Of a DNA stretch of 64,000 nucleotides, positions 47,997 through 58,752 are shown piece after piece; position 1 is the first letter of the stretch; every line of letters begins with the position of its first letter. A program made the position numbers and the translations under genes. The stretch lies in the NCBI GenBank assembly GCA_002150815.3, contig NDFF03000126.1, forward strand, positions 124,001 to 188,000. Reading direction: 5' to 3'. The stretch is from Grammothele lineata. Its lineage: Eukaryota; Basidiomycota; Agaricomycetes; Polyporales; Polyporaceae. The notes under the pieces are model-generated. The model ran no database searches. It had not been told where the DNA came from and was given only the letters and a program-made list of their open reading frames with translations.

Positions 47997-49866
47997 TTAT
48001 GACGCAATCGGGAAGAGAGACGCGAACGTACCGAAGTTCCCCCACGCGTTGCAGGCGCAGTTCTTCTTCTTACGGAGGGCATAGTTGTTTGGGCAGTGCG
48101 TGAATGGCGGGTGCCGGTAACCGATCTCGTTGAAGAAGTGAATCTGGTCCTTGCGCGCGAAGAGGGCGGCGGCTATGCTGTGCACGGGCGCGTCTCCCCA
48201 GCGCTATGGAAGAATGTGAGCGTCACGCTCACATCGGACGGGACGGGTGAGGGACGCGCGCATGTCCGGGAAATGAGGGGATGGCGTCATGTATGGAAGC
48301 GGGTGCGGGTGTGATCGAGGGACGGGAAGAGAAGGGGGACGAACCTCGTAGTAGAACCCGCCCTTCGACTCGAGGTGATCGAAGAATTTGGTGTACGCTT
48401 CGCCTCGCCAGAACTCCATGTTCGCAATCTCGAAGTTGCTCCAAACTACGCGCGACGCATGGTCGTCAGCCGAACGTGCCGCGAATCGCGTGTAGGGTAT
48501 GTAGGAGATACGTACAGTGGCAGAGGTTGTAAGTATCACCGTTGTTTTCCGAGACGAACCCCATCGAGTTGTTCGGCGCGACGTACTGCGGGTTGGCATC
48601 GATGAATTCTGGACGTGATCGGGTGGTTAGCATGGCATGGACATTACACGTGGACGGCTTACCTTTGACCGTGCTCCACAACGTGGTGATCGTCTTCGGC
48701 CACTCCTTGAGTGAGATGGTGAAACCTAATTACCTCTCCGTCAATCGGGGCCGAGGAGGGTGAAAGACGACTACGCTTACCGTAGACCTTATCGTTGTCC
48801 TCCATAAAGAGGAACGGATCTTCATCAACATCGCAAAGGAACTCGACGTTGGGCCTGACCATCCAATCATCAGGCGATACTCGGACGTTAGGGAAACATA
48901 TCGAAGACTCACTCGACGCGCCAGTACCACTTGTACTTGAGAAGGAGAGGATGCCTATAGAAGAACTACGCCAGATCGAGCGTGAGCACATCGCTCTGAG
49001 CGCCTCCGCCGAAGTACTTACACCAGAGTTGAACCGGCACATGTTGCGATATCTACGCAGCAAGTCAGCATGGCCCTCTCGGACCGCCGCGGCCAAAGAG
49101 AACGTACGATACACTGCCTATTCGCCCGGACACTGTCAGCTACATGAGTAACAGGCGTGTCGGAGCGCGACGCACCTCCATAAATAACGTTAGACGCCAC
49201 CATCTCCGCCCTGCTCGCGGACGCCTTGTCCTCGTCAATCCAGTCCGGCTGGTACCAGTGCTCCTGCGGGATCAACCCAAACTCGACCGACCCGTTGATC
49301 TCTGCACTGATCCTCCTGCGCATCCGCACGCCGTCTGAGCCCCCTGAGAATACCTGGATGGCTTAGGAGGACTCACTCTTTAAACTCGTCGGTGAAGGGC
49401 ACCTCGTTGAGGAACACCCAAGGGTAATTATATGCGGCGTTAAAACGCTGCTCGAACTTCTGGACGCTCGAGACGGCATCCTCGAGCTCGGAGTTGCGCG
49501 CGAGCATGAGGATGACCGCGTTGGCACGGCGCGTGCCGTTGACATAATATACGCCCTGGGATGGAGACGTCGGCTCGGCAGCGAGACTCGTCGTAGTCGA
49601 CGTAGACAACTCCGCGACCTCAAGCCCGGAGGTGGTGGAGGCGAGACGGACATATTCAGGGTGTCGGAAGACAGCATATACGGATAGCTACAGCCGTTGT
49701 AAGCATTGCGGGGCGTGGGGCGTTGAACACGGCGGGCACTCACCATCATAGACATTGCCAGCGAGAAAGCGAGGATTCGATAGCGGAGGGATCGTGGAGT
49801 ACATTCGCGAAGGAAGTGAACGGGAAGCCAGCGAGGCAGTTTGCTGTCACTGCTAGAAGAGAACAT
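47997..49866 (-). CDS. GT15 alpha-1,2-mannosyltransferase (Kre2/Mnt1/Ktr-like)
   Basis: Ten exons, 49866-49744, 49687-49377, 49315-49176, 49077-49022, 48965-48913, 48854-48781, 48725-48663, 48608-48516, 48445-48345 and 48203-47997, give 406 residues. A short cytosolic tail and one span (about 31-48) mark a type II Golgi protein. The catalytic part shows ANAVILMLARN, YPWVFLNEVPFTDEF, FGLIPQEHW, NMCRFNSGFFYRHP, YKWYWRVEP, CDVDEDPFLFM, GFTISLKEWPKTI, FWSNFEIANMEFWR, RWGDAPVHS and PPFTHCP: all GT15 hallmarks. Members extend O- and N-linked mannans using GDP-mannose. Exon 3/4 and 2/3 junctions were chosen to keep frame and are the least sure. The C-terminus after AWGNF is short and lacks the usual GYSCL-type ending, so a final exon may be missed or lost. 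Confidence 0.87.
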
Positions 49867-51762
49867 AGTGTGAAGGGGAGAAGGCAAAAGCGAGAGAGAG
49901 AGTGGAGATGGGCAAACGTGAGTGAGTGTGGAATACGATCGGCGCGGAGTAGTAGTACTTACGAAAGAACCGGCCGTCGGGACCGCAGCGTCTTGCGCAG
50001 CAAGCGGAAGGGGTGGAGTAGTTCGAGCAGATTGCGAGGCTGCGCAGGAAGGCGGAATCCCATCGCATGCTATGGCTAAACTTGGGACACCATGATGCCG
50101 CTGCGGGTAAGTGTCTATGACAAGCCAGTATTGCAGCCCTCCTTCGGACCGCCCGGGTGTGTATCACGCTGAAGCGGTAGAAGCATTGCTGTCTCATGGG
50201 TGCCTCCTACTGACACGGCTTTGTCTATGCGTTGATCGTGGGTTCTTCGCTCGTCCCATTTGTAAGATTTTCAGTATGATCTGGAGCGCCGCGGCGACTG
50301 CGTGTCAGCGTAGGTAGCGGAGATTCGATGTGGCGCACCTGCCGCCGCAGGAGGCTGCGAGTAATCATTACCTGCGAAGCAAAAATAGCGGCCGAGAAGA
50401 GGAGCTCGAGACGGTGCAGCGGTCAGTGGACGAACAGAACAAGCGTGAACGGGCCAGACTCAGGGCCGGCGCTTTCCTCTTCCGGGGCGATGACCTTCCG
50501 GAAAAGGCAACAATCCGCCTTTCCCCGCAACCGCCATGATCGCCGACCCCGCGTCGGGGACTGCGCGCAGTGTGCCAGGTAACGACATACATGTGCTCCA
50601 TGCTATCAGAGCCTGAGGGAACGAAGCCTCGCGGTCAGGTTCTCATGCTTACCAGCCAGCGTATTCAGTGGTGAGCATCCTAGTAGTATGCGATGCGATA
50701 GCGGCACGACGTGAATGTTTAGGAGGGTGCCCAAGCATCGAGTTTAGTCGGACGGTCTTGAATGAAAGACGTACTATTCGAATGGGTACGTCAATCTGAG
50801 TGGTTACTACCATCCCGGTACATGTTGTACCATACTCTCACACCTCCGTTAAGCCCTCCTGCAATGTTAAGAACCCCGCCAACGAGGGGCCGATGATGCG
50901 CCTGGAGAGACCTCACGACAGCGACGACGACTCGGATCTCAAGCACTGCACCATGGATGCCTTGGATCCGGGGTTGTGCACGCCCTTCAACGACGTCGTC
51001 AAGGTGTTCCGCTCGGCGTTCCTCCAGGAGCTGCAGTTCATCCGGTACTTCACTGTGTGCGTCGACGATGCCCAGTTGGCATCGTCTTGGACGACTTCCC
51101 GCGGCTCACGCACGTCGCCGTCGCCGTCGGGGTCGCGGACGGGATGGCCACGCCAAGCGACGCGCGCGTGGGCTTGCTCCGGAAAATATCTAGGACGGAA
51201 GGATTCTCCATCGACGGCGAGATCCTCGTCGACCAACTGCCGCGGCACAAGTGTTTACGTCGTAGGATGGAAGAGGGGTTAAAGCTCGACGCGCTACGGC
51301 TTCTTCAGTGTTATAGTATCGCTCGCGGATCCAAACAGTGCGGCCATCTTTCGGAACACACACATCGCTCCGTACTGTGACGTGTAGATTAGGCAAAGAT
51401 TAGGTCTCAACAATATACAGAACGAAGCCCGAGGTCGACTGTGGCATCATCAGTCGGTCGCTGTTTCACCAAGTGTACGCTTGTCGCTCATCGAACTGGA
51501 GTTTTGGGTCTATCCACGGCATGGAAACAGTAAAGCCCCACGATCAACACTGACGAAGAGCCACACGTATTCAGAAGCAGGGACATGACGGAGATATCGG
51601 TGCTGCAGGCAGCGATAATGCGTACGAGATGGCAGCTCCGAATAGGGGCTGAGGTAAGAGACTATAACGTGTACAACAGTCTTATTCCATACAAACGTCC
51701 TATAGCACAGCGTGAGCTACAACGATAGACCGCCCTCACGCCCTCACGCCCTCACGCCACCC
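49867..51762. other. Intergenic with a possible decayed coding segment
   Basis: 1.9 kb between two minus-strand genes. Two overlapping plus frames at about 50.87-51.38 kb read like one protein broken by a frameshift (see findings). Three copies of ccctcacg in tandem lie at 51733-51756, next to the bromodomain gene's stop. Otherwise nothing recognised. Confidence 0.4.
51733..51756. repeat. Short tandem repeat, three 8-bp units
   Basis: Three perfect units of ccctcacg, with a fourth copy three bases further on overlapping the last codons of the bromodomain gene. Confidence 0.6.
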
Positions 51763-54700
51763 TCACGCGTCCGCGGTGGGCACGATGTGCCGCAGGTGCG
51801 CGGGCACTAGCTCGGGGGGCAGCTTCGTGATCTGGTCGAGCGGTGCCCGTTTCGCGAGCGCAAGCAGGTTGAGCCGCAATTTCCTTAGCACCGGGTCCTC
51901 CTCGACCTCCCCCGCTTCCGCTTCCTTGCTCTTGGTCGAGGCTCCCTCGATCTTGACCCCGACCCCGGCCCCTACCCCTACCCCGTCTCCGCCATCCGCA
52001 GCGGCCGACGTCGAGGGTCCAGCGCTTACGGCTGCGGAGCCGTTCATCGGGGGAGGGGGCGAGGACGGGCCAGGAGGCGGCTGAGGCGTCGTGTGCGCAG
52101 GCGCAGGCGCACCGCCCCCGCCAGGCCCCCCGCCCTGGTCGCCATCGTCGGCGTCGGTCTGCATAACGACATCGCCGTCGGCGTCCGCGGGCAGAGCGGC
52201 TGCGGCCTTGCTTTCGCCCTTATCCGAGTCCGGGCCGGGCTTCGCTGCAGTCGGCGCCGGCGCCGGGCCGTCCTCGACCATCGCCTCGCCGTCCGCTTCC
52301 TCCGTCTTCGCATCCGTCGCGGGTTCGTTGTTTGCGAGGCGCAGGATCTCATCGGCTGCGACGTCCAGTGCGTACGCGAGCATCGCCGCCTCGTCCGACG
52401 CCCCAGTCCCTTCTCCCACGTTGTTGGCACTCGCCTCAGCCTCACGATGCTCCGCGATCGCCCATTGGAGGTACGCCGCCGCGTTCTTCTCGGGGTCGCG
52501 CGCGAGTGCTTCGTCCATCTCCCGCCGGCGACGCTCGATGAACGCACGCCCAGCCCAGACGTCTTCGGCGCGGAAAAGCTCGTCCGGGGCACGGAGGAGA
52601 GCGGCGAGGTCGATTTTCCCACCGAGAATAGTGCGAAGTGAGGCGAGTGCGCGGGCGGTGGCTGGATATGCGTGGAGGGAGAGGTCGATTTGGTGCGGGA
52701 TATCGATGGGAGGTGCGTTGGAGGCAAGAGCTGGGGTAGGAGTGGGAAGGGGGACATCTGCGGGTAGGGGCGTGGTGACCTGGGGAGGCGAGGATGGACG
52801 GGAGAGAGGCGGGGTAGGTGGGAGGCCGTTGAGTAGCTTGGCAGTATCGTGGAGGATGCGATGGCGACCGCCCGTCAATGGGTTGACGATGTTGTCTTCA
52901 ACCCATCGGGCGACGGGCATGCCTAACGCCCCGTATGTCGGTGGTTCGCCATTACGCTGCTACAAATACTCATTGAGGATGGGTCTACGCAGGACCGTCA
53001 GGGTAGAAACACTCACGATAGGTTCTGAAGGGGTCAAGAACTCCGCCAGACTCCTCACGTACGCCGCCCCGTCCACTCCACCATACACAACATCGCGGAT
53101 GTACGCCTCCGCTGCCCCACCTTTCCCTTCCCAATACGACGCGTCCTCTTCTGCATCCGCATCCATCTTCACGTCCGGCGACGCTGGAACTGCGTTGCTA
53201 CTCACCCGCACGCTATCCCTCAACACCTCGAACAACCTGTTCTGCGATCCCAGCGCTGCGCCCACATCTGTGACCTTCCGCTCCTCCACAAGCAGAGCCG
53301 GCAGCACACCGAACGAGCCAAAGTCCATCGGAGCCGGCTCGCGCGATGCCTTCCAAGCAGGTTCGGACTCCTCCTCGGGGGCGGCGTCCCGAGCCCGCCC
53401 ACGGGTGGGGGCGTTGCGGTTGATGACCCAATGCCGCCGCTTCGCAGGTTTGATGTGCTTTTTGAGCTTTGGCTGGGAGGACGAGGCGGTTGCGGGGATG
53501 TGAGATGTGGGGACGTCTGCGGCTGGAATGACGTGCACGGGGGCGGGAAGAGGTGGTAGGGTGGAAGAAGAGGGCTCGAGGGTGGGGTAGACGGGAGTGA
53601 GGTAAGGTTTTGACATTAGTTCGGGGACGGCGGCTGAGAGGACCGAGAAGGGGTCTTCCACTAATACCTTTGTTAGTTCGCTTGCATAACTCCGTGAGGC
53701 AGTATAACTCACTTTCTGGATAGTCTAGGCTACCATCCGCTGCCATAGGCGGACCGCCCCTCTCCATCCGCATACGCTCTTTCTTCGTCCGATACCGCTT
53801 GCCTGCATCACAGCGTTCACAAAGAGAACATATCCGAGTAAACAGTTATGGCGTACCTTTGAGCTTCAGCGCCAGCATAAGCTCTGCCCAGTCCGAGCCT
53901 GGAGGGAACGCTCCCAGCCCGTCCTTGGCACCCGGCAAGCCCCCATCCGGCTCGAGGGACTCCGACACACCCATCGGCTTCTTCCCCTTCCCCTTCTTCC
54001 CGCCGACTTGCGCCAACGCGAGCGAAGGCGAGCCAGCACGGCTCTCGTCCACGTCCATCGGCGTCCCAGGCACGACAGACCCCTCTACGCCACCCGCGGC
54101 ACCATCGTCGTCTAGCGTGACCGGCTCGTCGTCTTTTTCTACGTCTATGTTCCAGTCGGTCTCGTATTCTATGACGGTGGCCGCGGCTTTGGTGATGTGG
54201 TCGAGGGCGTAGGCCTCTATGCGGTCGGCTTCGGTGTGGTAGATGGTGCCGGCAGGGTTGAACGTCTTCGCATTGGTCGTTACGAGCTTCACGTCAGACT
54301 ATAAAGAGAGTTTTGATCAGTAACAACGTCGTAAGATGTATAGAGGCAGGAAGAACTGGGCAGTACACAACACAAGCATTCATCTTTGACCGGACCACCA
54401 CTCGCATACTCGCGAGAACAACACGGTTCAGCGTGGCGCACAAACGCAAACGTTGATCCTGGATGAACACTCGAGCTGCAACGCATCATATCTCGCATCG
54501 CGTCTTAGGGACAGACGTGATCTTACGTGCTGCTGCGAAGAGGGCAGTGTAGGGCTTCGCATCTCCACCATCAACCGCGCGAAAACACAGGTACGCCTTG
54601 AAAGAGGAAGGGGTATCCGCACCACGGATAGGGGAAGTAGAACGCGGAGGGAGGAGTGTGAATGTCGCAACAAAATCAGGTGAAGAGAAGCTTTGCACGA

Positions 54701-55334
54701 ATAGGAGGGACGGCCAGACGGTGCGTGCCTTCACCGGGCGGAAAACCCCCGTAGGAGACAATCGATAAACAGCGCATACACAAACTCTAGAGTATGAAGA
54801 AAGGGATCGAGTGTGGTATATGCGCTGAGGAGGCTGATAGAAAAAGGAGGGGTGCAGAGAAAACAAATCGCAAATCGATGAAAAGGAGAGAAACGCACCG
54901 CAAACTCTTCCAATGACCTGTACTTTCCCTTCTCCACCTTGCTGGTGATCGTGCCAAAATCCATAGGTCTGGGGATGACATCGGTATAATTGGGGACCGC
55001 GGTCAGGTCCACCGGCTGGAGGAAGAAAGCATAATCATCTTTCCTGTGGATTGCGGTTAGCAATATGGCTCAAGATATCGCTTCGGAGAGGTGATACGCA
55101 CTTCTTTATCTGGGTTATGAGCTTTGTGAGGACCTCCCTGAGGGGTTTGAGCTTGACAGGCCTGGGTTGTTTCGTGACGGGCTCCTCGTAGGTGAGCTTG
55201 ATCTTTTTCTTGGGCTTCTGCGCCTTGAGCGCGCTGAGGGGAGGGAGGACGAAAGTGAGGCCCGAAGAGGACTTTGCGGCATGCTGAGAGCTCTCTGCGT
55301 GGTTGTCGTGAGGAGGATACGAGGCCGAGCTCAT
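51763..55334 (-). CDS. Bromodomain protein, BRD7/BRD9-like
   Basis: Six exons, 55334-55102, 55043-54899, 54298-53857, 53802-53713, 53660-53017 and 52959-51763, give 916 residues. A basic leader (QKPKKKIKLTYEE) precedes one bromodomain (about 60-170) with LREVLTKLITQIKKKDDY, the ZA-loop VDLTAVPNY and IPRPMDFGTI, and the acetyl-lysine-binding Asn in TNAKTFNPAGTIY. A KRYRTKKERMRMERG segment follows, then a long acidic and Ala/Pro-rich C-terminal half ending with ordered helical stretches (LRKLRLNLLALAKRAPLDQI, LPPELVPAHLRHIVP). BRD7/9-type proteins belong to SWI/SNF remodelers and bind acetylated histones. Assignment to that subgroup is by layout, not by full alignment. Intron 2 is about 600 bp, far longer than the rest, and its donor gtgcgt is the least certain. 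Confidence 0.85.
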
Positions 55335-56041
55335 TCTCAGCACTTCCAGTCGTCGACGTTGGCGGGTCGGCGCAGCGGGCTCTGTCCGGCCGTGATTGGC
55401 TCCGGAGCCCGGCCGGGCAACACCTGGCTCCGGGCCGCCGCCAGGCCGAGGTCCGTCCCCGACTGCGCAGCCAAGCACAGGCTAGAAGCGCCCGCTTCTG
55501 CGCACAGCCGCCCCAAGCCTAGTACGTCATTCAAAAGGCGGATAAAGCACACGAGCCTGGCAACGCCGTCCTCGTCTCCCTTCCCCCTTCCACTCACTCC
55601 AGCTCGCCGTTCTGAAACTGCCTCTGGGTAGTGCAGCTGTCGAATATCCCTAATTCCCTGATCTCATACCGCCCAAGTAAGCCCCTTGTTTGCTCTTGTT
55701 TTGGTGTTTCGGCAGTGGTGGCCGCAGAGCGCCCTGTGCGTCTCCGGCTCGTGCTGGGAGGAAGCACCCGTCTATCCTTAGACCGGCGTGGAGGTTATGG
55801 TCGCGCCAGAACTCCTGTGGCAGTGATCATGTACGGTTTACCGTGCACGAGGATTCAGAGAAGCTGAAAGCCGGCTTCCGTGTCGTGGCCTCGACAACGT
55901 GCTAGGATTTCTGGGTTCTTAGTACGCCCTACTGCGCACGTCCTCTGCGCTCGGTCGGGGATAGACGGACGCAACTTCATACCCTATATCTTGTCAAATC
56001 CGCTCGCAGCCCTCTCACTGACGTTTTCTCCTTCCTCAGGC
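55335..56041. promoter_or_regulatory. Divergent intergenic/promoter region
   Basis: About 700 bp between the bromodomain gene and the Cys-rich membrane gene, which point away from each other. Several pyrimidine-rich tracts lie near 55560-55600, typical of fungal core promoters. No specific site is claimed. Confidence 0.45.
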
Positions 56042-56714
56042 ATGATGCCCGTCACGTCCCAACCCTTCGCCGTCCGCGCTCCCGCCGTGGTACCCTACGA
56101 GCTCATTGATGAGAAGGGACACAGCCAGTACGCACAGATCGCCGACGCGGAAGCATTCGCGCCTCGTCGCTGTCGTTGCAAGGCCCGCGCTCGACGCATC
56201 GTGTCCGTTGTCCTCCTTGGCGTGGTCTCTTTCTTCCTCTTCCTCGTCTTCCTCGCGCTCTGGGACGCCTACTTCAACAACGCATCGTGGCTGACCGCGC
56301 TCGGTCTCACGGACGACGACACAGGCAGCGCGTGGGCAGCTGTTAGCGGCTTCGTCAAGCGGCAGTCCGACGGAAGTTCTGGCAGCTCGAATAACACCTT
56401 CGTCAACCATAAACGTGCGTATATTCTCTCCTGGCTGTGTTGTCGAACGAGACTCATCAAGAGCAACAGTGTATCTTATCATCATCTTCGTCGGGCTCTT
56501 CCTGGTAGTGATTGCTGGGATCTGCCTAAGCGCCTGGTGCTGCCGCGAATCCTTCCAGAATCCGCTCTGCTGCCCGTGCTACTTGTGCGCATGCTGTGGA
56601 GGTCTCGGTGAGTCTTTTTGTCTACTATCCCCAATCTTGAGCTCACCCTCTTGTGCAGCGTGCTTGGAGTGCATTGGGTGCGGCCTTTGCGCCGAGGGTG
56701 TAGAACAGATGTAG
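56042..56714 (+). CDS. Small two-span membrane protein with Cys-rich tail
   Basis: Three exons, 56042-56414, 56470-56607 and 56659-56714, give 188 residues. The N-terminal cytosolic part ends in RRCRCKARARR, then a first span (about 59-80, VVLLGVVSFFLFLVFLAL). A loop rich in Ser, Gly and Asn with potential N-glycosylation sites (NASW, NNTF) follows. The second span (YLIIIFVGLFLVVIAGICL) ends in CC, and the C-terminus has repeated Cys pairs (WCCRES, CCPCYLCACCGG, CLECIGCGLCAEG). Dense juxtamembrane cysteines suggest palmitoylation or a metal-binding tail. The family is not one I recognise. A second Met follows the first directly, so the start is MM. Confidence 0.75.
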
Positions 56715-57180
56715 ATGCGCGCGTAAATCGGCCTCGCTACGACCGCAATTCCTAGTTCACGAACCCTCACGATCATCTTCTCCGTTCTCCGACCGGACTT
56801 GGCACTGTAACCTGCTGGAGTTTCCCAATACGCTGTGGTATTTCGTTTCCGCGTTGTCCCGGACGTTCTGTCACGTCGTCGTTGCACCGACTACGCTCTA
56901 TGTATACCTCATCTCGCTGTATCTATTTTCCTTTACACGTTGTTCAGCACCATACTCACGTCACGCAGCACGTTCGGCTGTGCGTCTCGTCGGCACCTCT
57001 TGTCTCCGTCTCCAAGGCTAGCTGCCAACATGCCAAGGGAGAGCACTGGAGGAGCTCGTCTTCCATGCAATAGAAAAGTGCCGTAAGGCAAGCGAACCGC
57101 CTTGATCCAAGAAAGTCAAGACGTGGGAAGCTATAAGCCTCGCGCTTCTCAAACGCGCAAACTTCCTTCTACCCTCCACC
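56715..57180. other. Intergenic
   Basis: Terminator of the Cys-rich gene and promoter of membrane-family copy 3. Nothing else seen. Confidence 0.4.
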
Positions 57181-58542
57181 ATGCCCCCGCCCCTCCTCCG
57201 CACGCTTCTCAACCTCGCCCCACGCGACCCGGCAGGCACAAGCGCCGCCGACGTCGGGCCCGCCTTCTCCGCGCAAGCCGCCTCCTGGACGAACCCAAGC
57301 GGCATCCTCGACGTCCTCATGATCATCGGCGGCGACATCGTCCAGCGCGCCGTCGCCCAGCTCGCGGGCACCGGGCCCGGCCCCTTGTGCCCCGTCGCGT
57401 TCTCCTTCGGCTGGCTCGGGTACTCCGTCGCCGCGCTGACGAGCGCCGTTGGAGATGGACGCCTCCTCCCGCCCCCGGACTGTGCGGCGCTCGTGGCGAA
57501 CGCGCGCACGGGCCACGCGCGCGCGAACGCGAGCTGGGTCCTGGGTCGTCTCCTGCGCGACCACGAGGCGCGCGAGCCGCTCGAGGGCGGTCCGCTCGCC
57601 GTCGCGTTCTTCCGCACCGCGTGCGACCGCAGTGGTGGCAGCGGGAGGGGCTCAACGACGGGCATCCCCGCGCGCGACTGGCTGTACTGGTCCGGGGTCG
57701 CCGTGATCTTCGCGCAGCTCGCGATCGCCGCCATCCCAGGGGCGTTACGCGGGAACTGGATCGTCCTCGTCATCACCGCAGGCGGGACGCTCCTCGCGCT
57801 CGTAGGGAGCGGCCTTCCTCAATGGCGGGACGAGAAGTACGCGGCAAGGCGCGTGGACCCGGTCAAGGGGCGCGAAGTCGCGGTGCTCACGCGCGGGAAC
57901 GGGAGCGCGTTCGCGATGGTCGTCGTTAGCGACCGTGCGGGGCTGCGCCTGGAGGACCTCGCGGCGGGAAGGGATCGGCGGAGGCTCACGACGAGCGTGT
58001 GCGCTGGGGGGCTCGCGGCGCTTTGGGTCGTGCTTTTGCTCACGGTCGAGGGCCTCGAGGAGGATACGTGGTTCCTTCTAGCGGTGGGTGGGCTTGGGAT
58101 GGTGCAGAACGTCGTTGCGGCAGGGGCGACGCGGAGCGCGGCCGCACTGGGGTTTTACTTTGAACCGACTAGGAAGGGAGACGTGATCAAGGAGAAGAAG
58201 GTGATGGATACACTCATGAAGGCAGAGGAGCGCGAGCCTGGAGTCGGCCTTGCGCTGCTACCCATATACTTCCCTGGCAAGCTCTGGCCGGAGGAGCAGG
58301 CATACTGGGACAGGAAACGGAAAATGTTAGACGACGCGGAGGCGGAGAGACGGGCAGCTCGCAAGAAACAGAAAGCCGAGGTGAAGGCGGGTAACGGACA
58401 ACTGGATGTCGCGACGAAGCGCGGAGAAAATACTAAGCCAATGCTACCTAAACCCCCAACCGTGTCCCCTGTTCCCCCTCCCAACGTACCCAAGGTTATG
58501 CCCACCGCCAAACCTCCCATACCTCACAAGAGATCACCTTAG
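57181..58542 (+). CDS. Multi-pass membrane protein, dispersed family copy 3 (function unknown)
   Basis: An intronless 453-codon frame beginning MPPPLLRTLL, very GC-rich at third positions, which creates long false frames on both strands. It aligns block by block with the 36095 gene: LMIIGGDIVQRAVAQL, VAFSFGWLGYSVAAL, AVGDGRLLPPP, SWVLGRLLRDHE, the central LPQWRDEKY, LTRGNGSAFAMV, GLRLEDLAAGR, and GVGLALLPIYFPGKL. About five hydrophobic spans are seen, and the tail is basic then Pro-rich (PKPPTVSPVPPP). The same family accounts for the decayed copy at 2813 and the partial gene at 63542. No function is known to me; conserved blocks at fixed spacing imply selection. Confidence 0.82.
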   Translation: MPPPLLRTLLNLAPRDPAGTSAADVGPAFSAQAASWTNPSGILDVLMIIGGDIVQRAVAQLAGTGPGPLCPVAFSFGWLGYSVAALTSAVGDGRLLPPPDCAALVANARTGHARANASWVLGRLLRDHEAREPLEGGPLAVAFFRTACDRSGGSGRGSTTGIPARDWLYWSGVAVIFAQLAIAAIPGALRGNWIVLVITAGGTLLALVGSGLPQWRDEKYAARRVDPVKGREVAVLTRGNGSAFAMVVVSDRAGLRLEDLAAGRDRRRLTTSVCAGGLAALWVVLLLTVEGLEEDTWFLLAVGGLGMVQNVVAAGATRSAAALGFYFEPTRKGDVIKEKKVMDTLMKAEEREPGVGLALLPIYFPGKLWPEEQAYWDRKRKMLDDAEAERRAARKKQKAEVKAGNGQLDVATKRGENTKPMLPKPPTVSPVPPPNVPKVMPTAKPPIPHKRSP

Positions 58543-58752
58543 CGTTGTTATTTGCTGTATCTGACGTCTCGCTTTGCTTTGATGGTGCTATGCTCACGAA
58601 CTAGACATGAACTTATACCCTATAAATTATACCAGGTTGGGGCCCCATGGATGTCTCGGATTGTACTACGTCTATGTTTCGGCTCTAGTTCTAGAACAAG
58701 TTAGGTATTGTCCATGAAACGCTTCGTGAATATTTCTAGACTAACCTCTAGC

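Noticed and set aside
49363..49887. 174-codon minus frame
   Set aside because: Exon 1 of the mannosyltransferase read through its intron into a wrong frame; only the first part is real.
52091..53503. 470-codon plus-strand frame
   Set aside because: Antisense to the bromodomain gene, crossing its intron; Ser/Ala/Arg-rich with no domain.
57102..57929. 275-codon plus frame and 252-codon minus frame in the same DNA
   Set aside because: Shadows of the GC-rich membrane-family gene at 57181, Arg/Ala-rich without motifs.
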